A DNA stretch of 64,000 bases from Escherichia fergusonii ATCC 35469 (GTDB lineage Bacteria > Pseudomonadota > Gammaproteobacteria > Enterobacterales > Enterobacteriaceae): the NCBI RefSeq assembly GCF_000026225.1, contig NC_011740.1, positions 1,054,001 to 1,118,000 on the forward strand, written 5' to 3'. Below, one piece after another: positions 54,532-63,921 of the stretch. Each line of letters opens with the position of its first letter. The first letter of the stretch is position 1. The translations under genes and the position numbers were made by a program. Below the pieces are notes generated by a model. It searched no databases and had not been told where the DNA came from. It saw nothing but the letters and a program-made list of their open reading frames with translations.

Positions 54532-56379
54532 ATGTTGCTTAATACAATACGTGGTCGTCGGCTGTCGGCAATGAGTTTATGCCTGGCCGTAACATTCGCT
54601 CCACTGTTTAGTGCGCAGGCCGATGAGCCTGAAATGATCCCAGGTGACAGCACAATTGCTATTACCGAACAGGGAGATGTCCAGCCGCAGGCGCAAGCCA
54701 CGGCGATGATGGCGGGGCTTCAACCGCTACCAGAAGGTGCGGCGGAGAAAGCCCGTACACAAATCGAATCTCAATTACCCGCAGACTATAAGCCGGTTTA
54801 TCGCAACCAGCTTGAGTTGTTATATGCTGCGCGTGATATGCAGCCGATGTGGGAAAACCGTGAAGCGGTGAAAGCCTTTCAGCAACAACTGGCTGAAGTG
54901 GCAATAGCAGGATTTCAGCCACAATTTAACAAGTGGGTGGAGCTACTGACGAATCCTGAAGTGAAAGGGATAGCACGTGATGTTGTGCTCTCGGATGCGA
55001 TGATGGGGTATCTCCATTTTACCGCGAATATTCCGGTAAAAGGCACGCGCTGGCTTTACAGTAGCAAACCATATGCTTTAGCGACGCCGCCTCTGTCGGT
55101 GATAAATCAGTGGCAGGTAGCACTGGATAACGGGCAATTGCCCGCATTCGTTGCAGGTCTGGCACCAAAACATCCGCAATATACTGCAATGCATGAATCA
55201 CTGTTGACCTTGTTGGCTGACACCAAACCGTGGCCACAGCTCACGGGGAAAACAACGCTGCGCCCCGGTCAGTGGAGTAACGACGTACCGGCATTGCGAG
55301 AGATATTGCAGCGTACAGGTATGCTGGAAGGTGGCCCGAAGATAGCATTGCCAGGAGATGAAACCCCAGCAGAGGCTGTGGTAAGTCCATCGGCGGTGGC
55401 TGTTGAAACGTCAGAGACAAAACCGTTAGACAAACAAACCGAACCACGCAAAAAAGCAGCTCCTGCAGTTCGGGCCGCCTATGATAAGGAGCTGGTGGAG
55501 GCCGTTAAGCGTTTTCAGGCGTGGCAAGGATTGGGCGCAGATGGTGCAATTGGACCGGCAACACGTGACTGGTTGAATGTCACTCCTGCACAACGTGCGG
55601 GTGTCCTGGCGCTTAATATTCAGCGATTGCGCTTACTGCCCGCAGAACTTTCTACCGGTATCATGGTTAACATCCCGGCTTATTCGTTGGTTTATTACCA
55701 GGATGGCAATCAGGTGCTGGACTCGCGGGTAATTGTTGGTCGTCCTGACCGCAAAACGCCGATGATGAGCAGTGCCCTTAACAATGTGGTAGTGAACCCA
55801 CCGTGGAACGTACCGCCAACACTGGCACGCAAAGATATTCTGCCAAAAGTGCGTAATGATCCCGGTTACCTTGAAAGCCATGGTTACACAGTAATGCGTG
55901 GCTGGAACAGTAAAGAGGCCATTGATCCATGGCAAGTTGACTGGTCAACAATTACAGCCTCGAATCTGCCGTTCCGTTTCCAGCAAGCGCCCGGCGCACG
56001 CAATTCACTGGGGCGTTATAAATTCAACATGCCAAGTACAGATGCTATTTATCTGCATGACACGCCTAACCACAATCTGTTCAAACGGGATACCCGGGCA
56101 CTCAGTTCCGGTTGTGTGCGGGTAAATAAGGCATCTGAACTGGCGAATATGCTGTTGCAGGATGCTGGCTGGAATGACAAACGTATCTCCGATGCGCTTA
56201 AGCAAGGTGATACCCGATATGTCAACATCCGTCAGACCATCCCGGTTAATCTTTACTATCTGACGGCATTCGTGGGAGCTGATGGACGCACCCAATATCG
56301 TACAGATATTTACAATTATGATCTGCCTGCGCGATCCAGCTCGCAAATTGTCTCAAAAGCGGAACAATTAATCAGGTAA
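54532..56379 (+). CDS. ldtD: LdtD (YcbB), L,D-transpeptidase
   Basis: The ATG at 54532 (MLLNTIRGRR) follows GGGGGCAAGG and gives 615 residues; upstream in-frame codons lack that context. A signal peptide (about 1-30) precedes an extended N-terminal scaffold, a peptidoglycan-binding domain (about 320-370, VKRFQAWQGLGADGAIGPATRDWL) and the YkuD catalytic domain with HDTPNHNLF and C528 in SSGCVRVN. It makes 3-3 crosslinks in peptidoglycan, which helps when LPS transport fails and gives resistance to ampicillin when overproduced. mepK follows at 180 bp. Confidence 0.97.
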   Translation: MLLNTIRGRRLSAMSLCLAVTFAPLFSAQADEPEMIPGDSTIAITEQGDVQPQAQATAMMAGLQPLPEGAAEKARTQIESQLPADYKPVYRNQLELLYAARDMQPMWENREAVKAFQQQLAEVAIAGFQPQFNKWVELLTNPEVKGIARDVVLSDAMMGYLHFTANIPVKGTRWLYSSKPYALATPPLSVINQWQVALDNGQLPAFVAGLAPKHPQYTAMHESLLTLLADTKPWPQLTGKTTLRPGQWSNDVPALREILQRTGMLEGGPKIALPGDETPAEAVVSPSAVAVETSETKPLDKQTEPRKKAAPAVRAAYDKELVEAVKRFQAWQGLGADGAIGPATRDWLNVTPAQRAGVLALNIQRLRLLPAELSTGIMVNIPAYSLVYYQDGNQVLDSRVIVGRPDRKTPMMSSALNNVVVNPPWNVPPTLARKDILPKVRNDPGYLESHGYTVMRGWNSKEAIDPWQVDWSTITASNLPFRFQQAPGARNSLGRYKFNMPSTDAIYLHDTPNHNLFKRDTRALSSGCVRVNKASELANMLLQDAGWNDKRISDALKQGDTRYVNIRQTIPVNLYYLTAFVGADGRTQYRTDIYNYDLPARSSSQIVSKAEQLIR

Positions 56380-56559
56380 ATGAAGTAGTTCGGGAAAATT
56401 AGTTGTCGTAATAATTAGCATGATTGGGGGCGATTCTCTGTAGCCCCCGTCACTGCTGGGGGAGAGTCGCCTTGACGTCAGCTTTACTGGCGGATAAGGT
56501 ACCTCTTGTGCGCCAGAAGTGCATATAAACGATAACATTGACCTGTAGACTTGATTATC

Positions 56560-57111
56560 ATGGACAAATTCGACGCTAATCGCCGCAAATTGTTGGCGCT
56601 GGGTGGTGTTGCACTTGGTGCTGCCATCCTGCCTGCTGCTCCTGCATTTGCGACACTCTCTACCCCACGCCCGCGCATTTTGACACTCAATAATCTCCAT
56701 ACCGGAGAGTCAATCAAAGCGGAGTTTTTCGATGGCAGAGGCTATATTCAGGAAGAATTGGCAAAACTAAACCATTTTTTCCGCGATTACCGCGCGAACA
56801 AAATAAAGTCCATCGACCCAGGGTTATTTGACCAGTTGTATCGCCTGCAAGGGTTGTTAGGCACCCGCAAACCGGTGCAACTCATTTCTGGTTATCGCTC
56901 TATTGATACCAACAATGAATTACGCGCCCACAGCCGTGGAGTAGCGAAGAAAAGCTATCACACTAAAGGCCAGGCGATGGATTTCCATATTGAAGGCATC
57001 GCGTTAAGCAATATTCGCAAAGCCGCGTTATCTATGCGCGCAGGTGGTGTAGGATATTACCCACGTAGTAACTTTGTGCATATTGATACCGGGCCAGCAC
57101 GGCACTGGTAG
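56560..57111 (+). CDS. mepK: MepK (YcbK), murein endopeptidase cleaving 3-3 crosslinks
   Basis: The ATG at 56560 (MDKFDANRRKLLALGG) gives 183 residues. The N-terminal NRRKLLALGG...AFA is a twin-arginine signal, and E. coli YcbK is a Tat substrate. The M15A/DUF882 domain keeps the zinc ligands in the SYHTKGQAMDFHI and NFVHIDTGPARHW motifs. It opens mDap-mDap crosslinks made by LdtD-type enzymes, which fits its place directly after ldtD. One extra alanine in the signal compared with K-12. Confidence 0.96.
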   Translation: MDKFDANRRKLLALGGVALGAAILPAAPAFATLSTPRPRILTLNNLHTGESIKAEFFDGRGYIQEELAKLNHFFRDYRANKIKSIDPGLFDQLYRLQGLLGTRKPVQLISGYRSIDTNNELRAHSRGVAKKSYHTKGQAMDFHIEGIALSNIRKAALSMRAGGVGYYPRSNFVHIDTGPARHW

Positions 57112-57137
57112 CAATCGCTTAACAAAACAGGGGCAGT

Positions 57138-57785
57138 ATGAACTATCGTATTATTCCGGTCACCGCATTCTCCCAGAACTGTTCATTGATCTGGTGTGAA
57201 CAAACCCGTCTGGCCGCACTGGTCGATCCTGGCGGCGATGCGGAAAAAATCAAACAGGAAGTTGACGCCAGCGGCCTGACGCTGATGCAGATCCTGCTGA
57301 CGCATGGTCATCTGGACCATGTTGGTGCAGCGGCGGAACTGGCGCAACATTACGGCGTGCCGGTTCTTGGCCCGGAAAAAGAAGATGAGTTTTGGCTGCA
57401 AGGTTTGCCAGCGCAAAGTCGTATGTTTGGACTGGACGAGTGTCAGCCATTGACGCCGGATCGTTGGCTCAATGATGGCGATACCATCAGCATAGGGAAT
57501 GTGACTTTACAGGTGTTACATTGCCCTGGGCATACGCCGGGTCATGTGGTGTTTTTTGATGATCAGGCAAAGCTGCTGATTTCTGGCGATGTTATTTTCA
57601 AAGGCGGAGTAGGGCGTAGTGACTTCCCGCGTGGCGATCACAATCAACTGATTGCTGCAATCAAAGATAAATTGCTGCCGCTGGGTGATGACGTGACATT
57701 TATTCCGGGTCACGGACCATTATCCACTCTTGGTTACGAGCGGTTGCATAACCCCTTCCTGCAAGATGAAATGCCCGTCTGGTAA
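57138..57785 (+). CDS. gloC: GloC (YcbL), type II glyoxalase
   Basis: 215 residues of the metallo-beta-lactamase fold, with metal ligands in THGHLDH (55-61), CPGHTPGH and the later GDVIFKGGVGRSD and PGHGPLST motifs. It hydrolyses S-lactoylglutathione, the second step of methylglyoxal detoxification, alongside GloB. It is 26 bp after mepK and converges with aspC. Confidence 0.96.
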   Translation: MNYRIIPVTAFSQNCSLIWCEQTRLAALVDPGGDAEKIKQEVDASGLTLMQILLTHGHLDHVGAAAELAQHYGVPVLGPEKEDEFWLQGLPAQSRMFGLDECQPLTPDRWLNDGDTISIGNVTLQVLHCPGHTPGHVVFFDDQAKLLISGDVIFKGGVGRSDFPRGDHNQLIAAIKDKLLPLGDDVTFIPGHGPLSTLGYERLHNPFLQDEMPVW

Positions 57786-57796
57786 GGCACATAAAA

Positions 57797-57819
57797 AAGC
57801 CCGCTTTCACAGCGGGCTT
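57797..57819. terminator. Bidirectional terminator between gloC and aspC
   Basis: A 9-bp perfect stem AAGCCCGCT/AGCGGGCTT with a TTCAC loop. The minus strand has a long U run (for aspC); the plus strand tail TTCGTTT is weaker (for gloC). Confidence 0.9.
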
Positions 57820-57833
57820 CGTTTAACTAGTCT

Positions 57834-59024
57834 TTACAGCACTGCCACAATCGCTTCGCAAAGCGGCGCCATGTTATCTGGCGTCATCCCGGCTACGTTC
57901 ACTCGACCAGAAGCAACCGCATACACCGCAAACTCTTCACGCAGACGCAATACTTGTTCTTTAGTCAGGCCACTAAAGGAGAACATACCGTTCTGCTTAA
58001 TGATAAAGCTAAAGTCGCGGTTTGCGCCTTTTTCCTGCAGGGTGCTCACAAACAGCAAACGCATACGCTGAATACGCTGACGCATATCAGTCAATTCCTG
58101 CTCCCAAATTGCACGCAGGGCATCATTACTCAGAATAGTAGCAACAACGGCAGCACCATGAGCTGGTGGGTTGGAGTAGTTAGCACGGATGGTCGATTTC
58201 ATCTGGCTGAATGCGCGGTCAACAATTTCGCTGTCAGCGGCAACCAACGTACAGGCACCTACGCGCTCGTTATACAGACCAAAGTTTTTCGAGTAGGAGC
58301 TGGCAATGATCAGCTCTTTATGTAGAGCTGCGAAAGCGCGCAGGCCTTCAGCATCTTCTTCCAGGCCACGAGCAAACCCCTGGTAAGCGAAGTCAAACAG
58401 CGGTAGCCAGCCTTTTTCAACTGACAGTTGTGCCAGCGTCTGCCATTGTTCAAGGGTAGGATCAATCCCGGTTGGGTTATGGCAACAACCATGGAACAGA
58501 ACAACATCGCCAGCCTGCGCTTCATTCAGGCTGTTTACCAGAGCGTCGAAGTCCAGGGAGTGGTTTTCTGCGTCATAATAAGCGTATTCACGCACTTCCA
58601 GACCGGCTGAATTAAACACACTCTTATGGTTTGGCCAGCTAGGGTTGCTCACCCAAACACGTTTTACATCGGTTTTTTTTGCAAGGAAATCGGCGGCGAC
58701 GCGCAATGCTCCCGTGCCACCAGGGGTCTGGGCAGTACGAGCACGCTTATCATTAATCAATGCGCTACCTTTTCCGAACAGAAGTTCCTGAGTGCAGCGG
58801 CCAAATTCCGGAATACCATCAATGCCGAGGTAGTTTTTGGTAGTTTCATTTTCGAGCAGATACTGCTCAGCTTTTTTTACGCTGGTCAGTACCGGTGTTT
58901 TGCCCGTCTCATCTTTATAGACACCGATCCCGAGATTGATTTTTCCGGGACGTTCATCGGTACGAAACAGATCGGCCAGGCCCAGTATTGGGTCGGCAGG
59001 AGCGGCAGCAATGTTCTCAAACAT
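57834..59024 (-). CDS. aspC: Aspartate aminotransferase
   Basis: 396 residues of the class I PLP aminotransferases; PLP lysine K246 in SSYSKNFGLYNER. It interconverts oxaloacetate/glutamate with aspartate/2-oxoglutarate and also acts on aromatic amino acids. Placed between ompF and gloC as in E. coli. Confidence 0.99.
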   Translation of the reverse strand: MFENIAAAPADPILGLADLFRTDERPGKINLGIGVYKDETGKTPVLTSVKKAEQYLLENETTKNYLGIDGIPEFGRCTQELLFGKGSALINDKRARTAQTPGGTGALRVAADFLAKKTDVKRVWVSNPSWPNHKSVFNSAGLEVREYAYYDAENHSLDFDALVNSLNEAQAGDVVLFHGCCHNPTGIDPTLEQWQTLAQLSVEKGWLPLFDFAYQGFARGLEEDAEGLRAFAALHKELIIASSYSKNFGLYNERVGACTLVAADSEIVDRAFSQMKSTIRANYSNPPAHGAAVVATILSNDALRAIWEQELTDMRQRIQRMRLLFVSTLQEKGANRDFSFIIKQNGMFSFSGLTKEQVLRLREEFAVYAVASGRVNVAGMTPDNMAPLCEAIVAVL

Positions 59025-59154
59025 GACGAGGTTCCATTATGGTTACAGAAGGGAAGTCCACTATCAGGGTAACGGGAGATTTACAAAATTCCAACTATTA
59101 CTGATGAAAACTCTGACTGTTTTTTTCAGATGCAAGATTTCTCTATCAGGTATA

Positions 59155-59182
59155 AAAAAACAGGACCAACGTCCTGTTTTTT
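59155..59182 (-). terminator. ompF: ompF terminator
   Basis: A 12-bp stem AAAAAACAGGAC/GTCCTGTTTTTT with loop CAAC (59155-59166, 59171-59182). It lies 25 bp past ompF and has a U run on the minus strand. Confidence 0.92.
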
Positions 59183-59207
59183 AGGCATTTAACAAAGGGG
59201 TATGCTA

Positions 59208-60278
59208 TTAGAACTGGTAAACGATACCAACAGCAACTGTATCGTCAGAACCTACGCCCAGCTTGTTGTCAGAATCGATTTGGTTAATCGCATAGTCAAC
59301 ATAGGTAGACATGTTTTTGTTGAAGTAGTAGGTTGCGCCCACTTCAATGTAGTTCACCAGATCAACATCACCGATACCTTCTACATCTTTCGCTTTAGAT
59401 TTGGTATAGGCGATGGACGGACGCAGACCGAAGTCGAACTGGTATTGCGCAACTAACAGGATATCTTGTGTTTTGTTGGCAAAGCCACCAGTGATCGGCG
59501 TAGCATTACGGGTTTCACCGTAGTTAGCTGCCAGATAGATGTTGTTAGCATCATACTTCAGGCCAGTAGCCCACTGTTCAGCTTTTTTGCCTTTGCCAAG
59601 GGTAGAGTCTTCCTGCAGGTTGGTACGGTCTGCAGCACCATAAGCACCAACGATACCAAAGCCTTCAAATTCATAGCTGATAGAGCCGCCAACACCGTCG
59701 CCGTTAGAACGACGTGCAGTGTCACGCTCGTTTTTACCCAGGTACTGAACAGCGAAATTCAGACCGTCAACCAGACCAAAGAAGTTGGAGTTACGGTAAG
59801 TTGCAACGCCGCCAACACGACCTACGAAGAAGTCATCGCTGTAAGCGGTATCACCACCAAACTCAGGCAGCATATCGGTATAACCCAGGGCATCATAAAC
59901 CACGCCGTAGTTACGACCATAATCGAAAGAACCCGCATCAGCGAATTTCAGACCAGCAAATGCCAGACGCGTTTTATTGCCATTCTGAGCATCATCACCT
60001 TCAGAGTTATTACCCTGGAAGTTGTATTCCCACTGACCGTAGCCGGTCAGATCGGAGTTAATCTGAGTTTCCCCTTTAAAACCAAGACGGGCATAGGTCT
60101 TATCGCCATTGCCACCGTAACTGTTTTCACCGTTACCCTTGGAGAAATAATGCAAACCGACAGCTTTACCGTACAGATCCAGTTTGTTGCCATCTTTGTT
60201 ATAGATTTCCGCAGCGTTTGCGGTACCTGCTACCAACAGAGCAGGGACGACCACTGCCAGAATATTGCGCTTCATCAT
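59208..60278 (-). CDS. ompF: OmpF, general porin
   Basis: 356 residues, starting MMKRN; signal peptide of 22 residues ends at ANA before AEIYNKDGN. The 16-strand trimeric barrel, the PEFGGD constriction loop L3 and the terminal phenylalanine needed for BAM assembly (GIVYQF) are present. It is six residues shorter than K-12 OmpF as I recall: a surface-loop stretch near ATPIT-GGFANKT lacks NKFTNTS-like residues, and another loop reads EDSTLGKGKK. Such loops are phage and colicin receptors. Regulated in E. coli by OmpR and by MicF RNA. Confidence 0.97.
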   Translation of the reverse strand: MMKRNILAVVVPALLVAGTANAAEIYNKDGNKLDLYGKAVGLHYFSKGNGENSYGGNGDKTYARLGFKGETQINSDLTGYGQWEYNFQGNNSEGDDAQNGNKTRLAFAGLKFADAGSFDYGRNYGVVYDALGYTDMLPEFGGDTAYSDDFFVGRVGGVATYRNSNFFGLVDGLNFAVQYLGKNERDTARRSNGDGVGGSISYEFEGFGIVGAYGAADRTNLQEDSTLGKGKKAEQWATGLKYDANNIYLAANYGETRNATPITGGFANKTQDILLVAQYQFDFGLRPSIAYTKSKAKDVEGIGDVDLVNYIEVGATYYFNKNMSTYVDYAINQIDSDNKLGVGSDDTVAVGIVYQF

Positions 60279-60520
60279 TATTTATTACCCTCATGGTTTT
60301 TTTTATAACACCTGCCACTGCCGCCAATAAATTCTGTAAATAAATATTCACGGAACTATTGATGAAAGTTTGGTGTCTTTATGTATCTGACAGGCATCTT
60401 TCCATTCGGGCTAACGTTTCGCCACAGTGAAAGTGCTACAAAGTTAAAAAAGTGGTTACAAAAAGAAAAAATATGTAAAAAAATATTAACAAGAACAAAC
60501 TTTGTGAACACCGTCATATT
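60279..60520 (-). promoter_or_regulatory. ompF: ompF leader, MicF target and OmpR-controlled promoter
   Basis: The sequence around the ribosome site (minus strand: ATGAGGGTAATAAATAATG, about 60277-60295) is that pairing with MicF in E. coli. A leader of about 150 nt leads back to a weak -10 region near TTGTAGCAC (60432-60440). Upstream, T-rich direct motifs (TTTTTTACATATTTTTTCTT, TTGTAACC; about 60450-60500) match the place and style of the OmpR F1-F3 boxes. I read these from the alignment with K-12 in memory. Confidence 0.75.
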
Positions 60521-60843
60521 TCCTCTCCTTTTCCTGTGAATTTTCCGTTGATCTTATACATTTATATGATTTTCTTATATTTTATTTGCCTGATGTCTTA
60601 AATTTATTGCTACCAGAAAATAACCTGGTTTTGTCAATAGACATCTGGACAGCTAATTTTTTGATTAAAAAACACTCGTGTAGTTGAGAAAAAACTAAAC
60701 CGCAATAATTATGCGGAATAATTTTTAATCAATCATAATTCAGAGAAATATTCCGTAACAGATACAAGGTCTTTTGCCGATTGATACGAAATTTGTTTGC
60801 GATGTGCTGACAAAAATTGACGTTATAGAAGTGAATAAGCGAA
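60521..60843. other. AT-rich spacer between asnS and the ompF promoter
   Basis: About 320 bp without a gene. It contains an 11-bp inverted repeat TTGATTAAAAA (60661-60671) and TTTTTAATCAA (60722-60732), with the palindrome-like CCGCAATAATTATGCGG (60700-60716) between the arms. In E. coli the distal OmpR site F4 and IHF sites lie in this area; I cannot place them exactly. Confidence 0.5.
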
Positions 60844-60872
60844 AAAAAGCCAGCAACAGGTGCTGGCTTTTT
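60844..60872 (-). terminator. asnS: asnS terminator
   Basis: A 12-bp stem AAAAAGCCAGCA/TGCTGGCTTTTT with a 5-base loop, 15 bp past the asnS stop on the minus strand. Confidence 0.92.
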
Positions 60873-60887
60873 GCATATGAAATGTAA

Positions 60888-62288
60888 TTAGAAGCTGGCG
60901 TTACGCGGAGTACGCGGGAACGGAATCACGTCACGCACGTTCTGCACGCCTGTTACGTAAGCAATCAGGCGTTCAAAACCAAGACCGAATCCGGAATGCG
61001 GAACAGTTCCGTAGCGACGCAGATCGCGATACCACCAGTAATCCTCTTTGTTCAGGCCCATTTCCAGCATACGCTCGTCCAGCACATCCAGACGCTCTTC
61101 ACGCTGGGAACCACCGATGATCTCACCGATGCCCGGTGCCAGAACGTCCATTGCCGCAACGGTTTTTCCGTCTTCGTTAAGGCGCATATAGAACGCTTTA
61201 ATGTCTTTCGGATAGTTTTTAACCACTACCGGTGCTTTAAAGTGTTCTTCCGCCAGATAACGTTCATGCTCAGAAGAGAGATCAACGCCCCAGTAAACCG
61301 GGTTCTCAAATTTCTTACCGCAGTTTTCGAGAATGGTCACTGCGTCGGTGTAATCCACCTGCGCGAAATCGGCCTCAATGAAGCGTTCCAGACGTGAAAC
61401 GGCATCTTTATCTACGCGTTCAGCGAAGAATTTCATGTCGTCTGCGCGCTCTTCGAGAACCGCTTTGAAGACATATTTCAGCATGGCTTCAGCCAGACCC
61501 GCGATATCGTTCAGGTTAGCAAACGCCACTTCCGGCTCCAGCATCCAGAATTCCGCCAGGTGACGGCTGGTGTTGGAGTTTTCAGCACGGAAAGTCGGGC
61601 CGAAGGTATAAATTTTAGACAATGCGCAAGCGTAGGTCTCGCCGTTCAACTGACCAGATACGGTCAGGAAAGACTCTTTACCGAAGAAGTCTTTGTCGAA
61701 ATCCACTTTGCCCTGATCGTTACGCGGCAGGTTTTCCAGATCCAGCGTAGAAACGCGGAACATTTCGCCAGCACCTTCGGTATCAGACGCAGTAATCAGT
61801 GGCGTTGAAACCCAGAAGAACCCCTGCTCGTTAAAGAAGCGATGCAGCGCCTGCGCCAACGTATGGCGAACGCGCGCGACGGCACCAATCAGGTTTGTGC
61901 GCGGACGCAGGTGAGCGACTTCACGCAGATACTCAATGCTGTGGCGTTTTGCCGCCATCGGGTAAGTGTCTGGATCTTCAACCCAACCAGCAACTTCAAC
62001 CTTGCTGGCCTGAATTTCAAATTGTTGCCCCTGGCCTGGAGACGCCACGACTTTACCCGTCACAATGACCGAGCAACCGGTGGTCAGACGCAGGACGTCT
62101 TCATTGTAATTGGGCAGAGAATTATTGATGACAGCCTGTACAGGATCAAAGCAGGAACCGTCATAAACGGCGAGGAAGGAGATGCCAGCTTTTGAATCTC
62201 GGCGGGTACGTACCCATCCGCGCACGGTGACTTCGCTGTCAACGGCTACACGGCCCTGGAGTACGTCGGCTACAGGCACAACGCTCAT
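60888..62288 (-). CDS. asnS: Asparaginyl-tRNA synthetase
   Basis: The ATG at 62288 (MSVVPVADVLQG) gives 466 residues; the 15 codons before it are not family-like. N-terminal OB fold (about 1-110) for anticodon binding, then a class II core with motif 2 FRAENSNTSRHLAEF and motif 3 GFGLGFERL. Near-identical to E. coli. It is transcribed after pncB on the same strand, separated by a pncB terminator. Confidence 0.99.
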   Translation of the reverse strand: MSVVPVADVLQGRVAVDSEVTVRGWVRTRRDSKAGISFLAVYDGSCFDPVQAVINNSLPNYNEDVLRLTTGCSVIVTGKVVASPGQGQQFEIQASKVEVAGWVEDPDTYPMAAKRHSIEYLREVAHLRPRTNLIGAVARVRHTLAQALHRFFNEQGFFWVSTPLITASDTEGAGEMFRVSTLDLENLPRNDQGKVDFDKDFFGKESFLTVSGQLNGETYACALSKIYTFGPTFRAENSNTSRHLAEFWMLEPEVAFANLNDIAGLAEAMLKYVFKAVLEERADDMKFFAERVDKDAVSRLERFIEADFAQVDYTDAVTILENCGKKFENPVYWGVDLSSEHERYLAEEHFKAPVVVKNYPKDIKAFYMRLNEDGKTVAAMDVLAPGIGEIIGGSQREERLDVLDERMLEMGLNKEDYWWYRDLRRYGTVPHSGFGLGFERLIAYVTGVQNVRDVIPFPRTPRNASF

Positions 62289-62427
62289 AATATTCTCTCT
62301 GTTAATAGTCGGAAAAAATAAACACTTGTCCACCCTTCAATGGGGGGATACCTATGTTACCTGGCATCTGCAATCAGACAAGCAGAATTCGCAGGCTGAG
62401 TGAAAGATTTCAGAATAAAAGGCAAAA

Positions 62428-62448
62428 AGGGAGCCTTTACGACTCCCT
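62428..62448 (-). terminator. pncB: pncB terminator
   Basis: A 6-bp stem AGGGAG/CTCCCT (62428-62433, 62443-62448) with a 9-base loop lies 5 bp past the pncB stop and is followed by UUUUU on the minus strand. Confidence 0.75.
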
Positions 62449-62453
62449 CTAAA

Positions 62454-63656
62454 TTAACTGGCTTTTTTGATTTGGGGAAGATCGAAGGCTTTGCGCAATG
62501 CCCGCACAAAGGCTTTATCATGGCAAATGGTTTTACCTGGGCTATCAGAAAGCTTAGCCACCGGCTTACCATTACATTCCACCAGCTTAATCACAATATT
62601 GAGTGGTTTAACCTGAGGAATATCACAGGTCAGTCGTGTGCCAATACCAAAGCTCAATTTGATTCGCGAAGAGAAGTGCCGATAAAGCTCAATAGCCTTC
62701 GTTAAATCGAGATTATCGGAAAACACTAACACCTTACTTTGTGGATCGATACCCAGCTTCAGATAATGGGCAATGGCTTTTTCACCCCATTCAACCGGAT
62801 CGCCAGAGTCATGGCGTAATCCCTGATAACGACTGGCGAACTCGACACCGAAATCACGCAGGAAGGCATCCATAGTGATGCAGTCGGTTAATGCAATGCC
62901 AAGTTGATCGGGATACTCTTCCAGCCAGGCAGCAAGTGCAGCTCGCTGACTGGTCGCTAAATCTGGGCTAATTTGTTGATGTGCCTGAAACCACTCATGC
63001 GCCTGGGTACCCATCGGTGTGAGCGACAAACGACGTGCCAGATCGTAATTACTGGTACCGACAAACCAGGATTCTTGCTGTAAGCGCTTAACAATGGCTT
63101 CTTGTACGTCTCGGGAAAAACGCCGACGAGTACCGAAATCCATCAAATGGAAGCGCGACATATCGAGCCCGGCAGTTAATGTGGTGAAATCAGCCAGTTT
63201 TTGCTCAAGGGTATTCATCGCCAGCTGTACACTAGCCTCGGGGGAACGATAGTGATGCACCAGTTCACTGATCACTGCCAGTAACGGAACTTCCCACATG
63301 ATTACTTCCAGCCACGGCCCGGTAAGGCGAATATTAAGTTTACCGTTATCGTTAGTAACGGAAACTTGCTCCGGGTTATAGCGAAAATCACGCAGCCAGT
63401 TCAGGTAATCAGGCTTGAAGAAGGGCAGACCGGTCAGCCACTGGAACTCCTCCTCCTGAAGACGCAGATGTTGCATTGCATGCACCTGCTCGCGGATGGC
63501 ATCAGCATATATCCCCAAAAGGTCGTCACCACGGCAACGAAATTCAGCGGCTACATGCACATCGTGATAGTGATGAAAAACAGCTTGCTGCATATGCAAC
63601 TTATAAGCATCTGTATCCAGCAACGAGTGCAGAACAGGAGAAGCGAATTGTGTCAT
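62454..63656 (-). CDS. pncB: Nicotinate phosphoribosyltransferase
   Basis: The ATG at 63656 (MTQFASPVLHSLL) gives 400 residues; the extension to 63704 runs through the NadR box and is not real. It condenses nicotinate with PRPP at the cost of ATP in NAD salvage. Conserved LDTDAYKLHM and HDSGDPVEW motifs are present. It is diverged from K-12 in the N-terminal half, more conserved in the C-terminal half. Confidence 0.97.
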   Translation of the reverse strand: MTQFASPVLHSLLDTDAYKLHMQQAVFHHYHDVHVAAEFRCRGDDLLGIYADAIREQVHAMQHLRLQEEEFQWLTGLPFFKPDYLNWLRDFRYNPEQVSVTNDNGKLNIRLTGPWLEVIMWEVPLLAVISELVHHYRSPEASVQLAMNTLEQKLADFTTLTAGLDMSRFHLMDFGTRRRFSRDVQEAIVKRLQQESWFVGTSNYDLARRLSLTPMGTQAHEWFQAHQQISPDLATSQRAALAAWLEEYPDQLGIALTDCITMDAFLRDFGVEFASRYQGLRHDSGDPVEWGEKAIAHYLKLGIDPQSKVLVFSDNLDLTKAIELYRHFSSRIKLSFGIGTRLTCDIPQVKPLNIVIKLVECNGKPVAKLSDSPGKTICHDKAFVRALRKAFDLPQIKKAS

Positions 63657-63685
63657 AGGTTCGCAGTAGCATCCTCTCGCGGGAG

Positions 63686-63703
63686 CGTTTAGTACAATAA
63701 ACA
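63686..63703. promoter_or_regulatory. pncB: NadR operator before pncB
   Basis: CGTTTA-N6-TAAACA matches the NadR box TGTTTA-N6-TAAACA at 11 of 12 positions. It lies 30 bp upstream of pncB, so NadR should repress pncB when NAD is plentiful, as in E. coli and Salmonella. Confidence 0.85.
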
Positions 63704-63921
63704 TCTTCGAAAACCGCTGGAGTATACCTTGTTTAGCGATTTATTGAACCCCGATCACACCATAAGCACCCATTCTGGTCGAGGGCAATTTGTGCCTCCT
63801 ATTATAGAATTGTAGCAAAAATTGGCTTTGTGTCTGAAAAGATGAAGATTCTGCATAGCGCGATTTACGCAACAGGAATAGACTGAACACCAGACTCTAT
63901 AAAAGATGCTAAAGGTTATTT

